64,000 nt of DNA from Diogma glabrata. Taxonomy: Eukaryota > Arthropoda > Insecta > Diptera > Cylindrotomidae. A model generated the notes under the pieces. It searched no databases. It was given only the letters and a program-made list of their open reading frames with translations, and had not been told where the DNA came from. Within the stretch, counting starts at the first letter, position 1, and each line of letters opens with the position of its first letter. The stretch lies in NCBI GenBank assembly GCA_963693315.1, contig OY856188.1, positions 1,240,001-1,304,000 on the forward strand, written 5' to 3'. Below are positions 59,640-64,000 of this stretch, one piece after another. The position numbers and the translations under genes are program-made.

Positions 59640-61345
59640 AAGGACGATGTGTTCGATAACTGTACCCGGGAGTGTGTCAAAAAATCGTCGAGTGTGTCAA
59701 AACAAGGAAATTTGCATAGTTTTTGCTTTAAAAACTTTCATTTTAAGTGATTACGAGTAGGAACATTGAATTTGGAGAAACCTTGATGGTCGGGATTGGT
59801 ATGTGAGACCAAAATCTAGATTATTGCATTATAAGTTTGTCAAAAAAATGTCAAGTGTGTCAAAAAAAAGATTTTTATTTATTTTTTTACCCAATTTTTC
59901 GGAAAAAAATAAAATTAATTATTTGTTTGAAATGATATTTTATTATTATTATTGAGAATTATGGCATTATAATTTTGTCAAAAATATGTTGTCAAGTGTG
60001 TCAAAAGAAAGATTTTTATTTACTTTTTGGAAAAAATAAATGTAGCTGTTTTTATGACGTAAATTGTAATTGTAATCCAATTGTAATTGAAAATGAAATT
60101 GGACATGGAAATTTTTGAATTTGTTATAGTTTTTGAAATTTTTATTGGAATTTTGAAAAAAGTTTGTATTTTTGATTTTGTAATAATTTTTGCAATATTT
60201 TTAGAATTTTGGAAAAAGTTTAAATATTTGATTTTATTATAATTTTTGGAATTTTGGAAAAAATTTCAATATTTGATTTTGTAAGAATTTTTGCAATATT
60301 TTTAGAATTTTGGAAAAAAGTTTGAATTTTTAAGAATTTTTGAAATATTATTGGAATTTCGAAAAAGTTTAAATATTTGATTTTATTCTAATTTTTAGAA
60401 TATTTTTGGAATTTTCCAATTTTTCATTTTGTTATAAATTTTGCAATATTTTTAGAATTTTGAAAAAATAGAATTTTTGAATTTTATATATATTTTTGGA
60501 ATTTTGAAAAAAGTTTTAATATTTGATTTTGTTATAATTTTTGCAATATTTTTAGAATTTTGAAAAAAAAATAAAATTTTTAAATTTTATATATATTTTT
60601 AGAATTTTGAAAAGAATTCTAATTTTTGATTTTGTAAGAATTTTTTGAATATTTTTAGAATTTTTAAAAATTTTAAATTTATGATTTTACTATAATTTTT
60701 GGAATTTTGAAAAAAATTCGAGTTTTTGATTTTGCAATATTTGCAGTATTTTTAGAATTTTGGAAAAAGTTTGAATTTTTAAGAATTTTTGGAATATTAT
60801 TGGAATTTAGAAAAAGTTTAAATATTTGATTTTATTCTAATTTTTGGAATAATTTTGGAATTTTGAAAAAAGTTTCAATTTTTGATTTTGTTATAATTTT
60901 TGCAATATTTTTAAAATTTTTGAAAAAAAATTTAATCTTTGATTTTGTAATAATTTTTGGAATATTTTTAGAATTTTGCAAAAAGTTTGATATTATTTAA
61001 TTTTTACAATATTTTTGGAATTTTGAAAGAAATATGAATTTGTAATTTTAATAAATGGAGAGGTTTTTGAGTAGTTTGCTGGGTGTATCATCTTTACATT
61101 AAATTATGTTAATTTATGATCTGTTATAATTTTCCGGCAACGTATTGATGTTTCGTGTTAGTTTTGTAATAAATTTCTAAACAGAGATAAATAAATACTT
61201 AACAAAGAGTTATGTTTGATATACATCGCTGTCCAAAACTAAAAACTATGTCCTCATAAAAGTTTTTTGCCGAAAACTATATCAAAATCCTTAACCCAGA
61301 CTGAAGTCTTGATATCTCAGAGCTGTGAGATTTCAGCCCCTCCAT
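59640..61345 (-). repeat. Dispersed repeat with internal minisatellite, copy 2
   Basis: Inverted copy of 3208-4466, matching at both ends (CGATGTGTTCGATAACTG near 59645; GATTTCAGCCCCTCCATA to about 61347). The minisatellite occupies about 60080-61050. Its units are TTTTGGAATTTTGAAAAAAG, TTTGATTTTGTTATAATTTT and variants. It is roughly twice the length seen in copy 1. Confidence 0.75.
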
Positions 61346-61608
61346 ATTTTTCAAATAAAATATGTACTACAAACTAATTTTTGCATATGGATTTCAAGTT
61401 GTTTATAACATTTAATGCATATAATATTTCACACAAATATAAAAATATGTATATGAAATAAATAATAATATATTATAATTTTAAATAATGCAAGAGTTAA
61501 AGCAAAATATATTTTTCTATGATAGCAGATGAAAAGTCTATTTTCAAGCAGGCTTAATCCCCTGTGAAAATAGGATTTTGTCCTTTAGTGTCCTTTATAT
61601 GTATTACA
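61346..61608. other. AT-rich stretch, start of foldback-rich region
   Basis: From 61510 it matches 46870-46950 (TTTTCTATGATAGCAGATGA, CAGGCTTAATCCCCTGTG). Confidence 0.5.
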
Positions 61609-61799
61609 ACCGATCGTTTTCGAAAGCTAAACGTTCATTTTCAAGGATCGTTCTAAACTAAAAGTTATAAAAGTTGAAAATTATTCTATACTCTATATAG
61701 TGACTCTATAGTCCCTATAGAATAATTTTCAACTTTTATAGCTTTTAGTTTAGAACGATACTTGAAAAGTAAAGCTTCGTTTTCGAAATCGATCGGTTG
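61609..61799. repeat. 191-bp near-perfect hairpin
   Basis: AACCGATCGTTTTCGAAAGC pairs with the complement ending CGATCGGTT. TCTAAACTAAAAGTTATAAA and AGTTGAAAATTATTCTATA are almost exactly mirrored around a centre near 61705. Confidence 0.85.
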
Positions 61800-62007
61800 A
61801 GTCAATAAATAGATATCAAAAAAGTGTGTTTTAACTAAACATTAATTGCAATAATAATATATATTAATGATACTGCTCTAAATAAATAATAAAAAATAAA
61901 CTAAAAAATTGTAGTTGCTATTGACCTATATATGAATTTAGCCCAGGATTCTATCCCGAAAAAAAGGATATAGTTCATATGGTATAATAATATCGCAAAA
62001 CTTGCTA

Positions 62008-62450
62008 CTATCATGATATTGTATGTTGCTATGGTATTTTCATATAACTTTACAAAATTTTTAAAACACAAAAAAAATAGAAAAAATAGAATATGAATTT
62101 TGAATGTTATTTTGTCGATTTCCATTTTAATAATTTCTACTATATTTTCCTACAAGAGATGAAAACATTGTTTTTTTCGTGAGTAAACATTTGTTCACGA
62201 GACGCGCTAGCGTCGAGAGAGACATGTTTACGAACGAAAAACGTTTTTATCTCGCGTAGGAAATGCAATTTTTTCTATGATAGTAATATATAATCGATAT
62301 TTACTATAAATTATAAAGTTAGAAATCGACAACAAAACATTAAAAATTCATATTCTATTTTTTCATGGTTACGTTGTTTAAAATACTTTGTAAAATTATA
62401 TGAAAAACCATAGCAACTATAATTTGTTATTCTTTTCCACTAGTGAATTG
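62008..62450. mobile_element. ~440-bp foldback with CGAG-type tip
   Basis: The left arm (GTTGCTATGGTATTTTCATA, AGAATATGAATTTTGAATGT) is mirrored by the right arm (AACATTAAAAATTCATATTC, ACCATAGCAACTATAATTTG). The tip near 62192-62218 is CACGAGACGCGCTAGCGTCG. Part of an arm is repeated once more, inverted, at about 62498-62545 (TTTTCACTCACGAAAAAGTA). A shorter relative lies at 38160-38400. Confidence 0.7.
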
Positions 62451-62550
62451 ACTTTTCGCATATAAAACTATCGTTTATGTATTTACTATCATAGAACAAA
62501 TTTTCACTCACGAAAAAGTAGTGTTTTCTTCTCTTGTAGAAAAATGTACT

Positions 62551-63754
62551 ATTCCTTTGAATTCCCAAACAAAAAAGAAACCTTTTTCTTGTGAAAGAGG
62601 AAAAATTAATAAATTAAAAATTCCGGTTAACTGGATTAATTGAATGCCGGATAATCGGGCTTTTACTGTACTAACTAATATTCTTCAAAAATTAATCATT
62701 TGTTTGAAAACTTGTTTACGTTTCTATGTCTATGCATCAATCTTCTTTTAAGATTGTGAACAGGTATTTTCTGAGATATCGTGTCTACACTCTACAGATA
62801 GACAGATGCGTATGTTATTTTGACCGTATGACCCCCATATCTTGGATTATAATAATTGACCTGTTTAACTATCGCAGAAAGTTTAATATTATTAAAGCGA
62901 TATTGCATTATAAGGTATTATTAAAAAGGACAACGTTGGTTGGTATATTTTTATTTGTTCAAATTGTTGAGTTATCAACATAGTCGTTTGCCATTAATCA
63001 GGTGAAAACATTCAAATTGATAAGTTTCTCCTATATATAGCAGATAAATTCATACCATTTGCTCTAGTTATTATAGTTGACGTTATTCATTTTAATTTTA
63101 AGTTTTTTCATCCAATAACCCGTTAGCTACTGTCTGGCGTGTGAAACATACATACATTTTGTTGGTTTTCTCTGATGATATAACTAAAACTATAGAAACG
63201 TGCCAAGAATAAAGGGCACGTGTCTGTTTAATAGTTTACATAAAAACAAAGTGCAATCCATCAAAAAGTAAAATAATTCTATTTCTTCCACTTTGACCTA
63301 TTTTATTTATTTCTCCCTATGATATATTAAATTCACCCTTCAACTGTGATTTAATTTTCAAATCGACCTTAATTTTATCTTTTAACATTATTATCTTAGT
63401 CTATCTTCTTTAATTCAAATTAGAAAAGAGATAGATGTATAATACATCACCTTTAAGTGCCAACAAATAGTAAAATAAACGTTAAAAATTCTAGTCAATG
63501 TACTTTTAGTGAATTATATAGGTTTTTCTCTTTCCATCATTACTCTTTTTCAGTCTTTCATTTTATCAAATTTCCATAAATTTTTTAAAGCTGAAAAAAT
63601 AAAATTTAAAGCTGATGTACATAAATTTAATGTATACACTCGTACAACAGGGAGTAACGAAATACACGAATTTATACAAACCCGAGCGTTTCGGTTTTTC
63701 TGTACTAAACAAGTAAACAGCAAAAAATGCGACTAAAGAAAATTACATTTTTAT
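62551..63754. other. AT-rich noncoding stretch
   Basis: No supportable gene. Frames at 62726-62983 and 63509-63736 have no recognised similarity. Confidence 0.5.
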
Positions 63755-64000
63755 TCGCCTATATATTAAAGTGTTGCTTTATTACTGTGATTTGCGGCTT
63801 TAAAGTATCACTTTTCAACTATTTATTTTGTCGTCATAGCTACGTCCAAAAAAGCAAAAAGCATTTGTATTTGTTTAAATTCTATGAAAAATAAATTTTT
63901 TAATCAAAGCAACCCGCAAATTCAAAATTTCATTATCCAATTAAAATAGTTGTTATCATTTGTTGTCATAGAATTTGGAAAAAATAATAAATATTTTTTC
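63755..64000 (+). repeat. Direct repeat shared with 28890-29150, cut by window end
   Basis: TTTATTACTGTGATTTGCGG, ACGTCCAAAAAAGCAAAAAG and TTTGTTGTCATAGAATTTGG follow the order of the copy at 28.9 kb. Confidence 0.7.

Overview
The window looks like intergenic or pericentromeric DNA from an insect. It is strongly AT-rich. No host gene with recognisable exons could be supported. Every long or recognisable reading frame belongs to a transposable element of a kind common in arthropods: CR1/jockey-type and RTE-type LINEs, piggyBac, pogo (Tc1/mariner), hAT, an LTR element and a Penelope-like fragment. An insect is likely. A fly or midge (Diptera) is only a guess from LINE resemblance.
Layout. 1-5.3 kb: a truncated LTR, a truncated LINE A, a dispersed repeat carrying an internal minisatellite, and a decayed unknown coding fragment. 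5.3-9.2 kb: a copy of a terminal-inverted-repeat family (TIR family M), an inverted repeat with a hammerhead-ribozyme-like core on both arms, and a ~255-bp satellite interrupted by a block holding an adenain-like protease fragment. 9.8-13.2 kb: a MITE, a Penelope-like fragment and a hAT relic. 14.56-18.47 kb: a piggyBac element with TTAA at both ends, split by an RTE LINE bounded by an 11-bp target duplication. 18.5-25.4 kb: an RT fragment, a ~285-bp tandem array, two TIR-family-M copies interrupted by another TIR element and a solo LTR, and a 564-bp foldback. 25.5-28.4 kb: LINE B copy 1, decayed. 29.75-32.76 kb: LINE A with one uninterrupted 954-codon endonuclease/reverse transcriptase frame, the only plausibly functional protein here.
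33.5-39.8 kb is mostly featureless apart from hairpins. 39.9-45.2 kb: LINE B copy 2, then a pogo-like element invaded by a second RTE copy, then a LINE B remnant. 47.2-53.3 kb: a 2.4-kb TIR element and a second pogo-like TIR pair enclosing a LINE B fragment and a foldback that sits in a TA microsatellite. 53.3-64 kb: LINE ends, a tRNA-like relic, a 527-bp duplication, long hairpins, and an inverted copy of the repeat seen at 3.2 kb.
The elements do not work together as a pathway. The main story is nesting: insertions into insertions give relative ages, and the very high density of inverted repeats could yield hairpin RNA if transcribed. All family calls come from reading motifs by eye; no database search was run.
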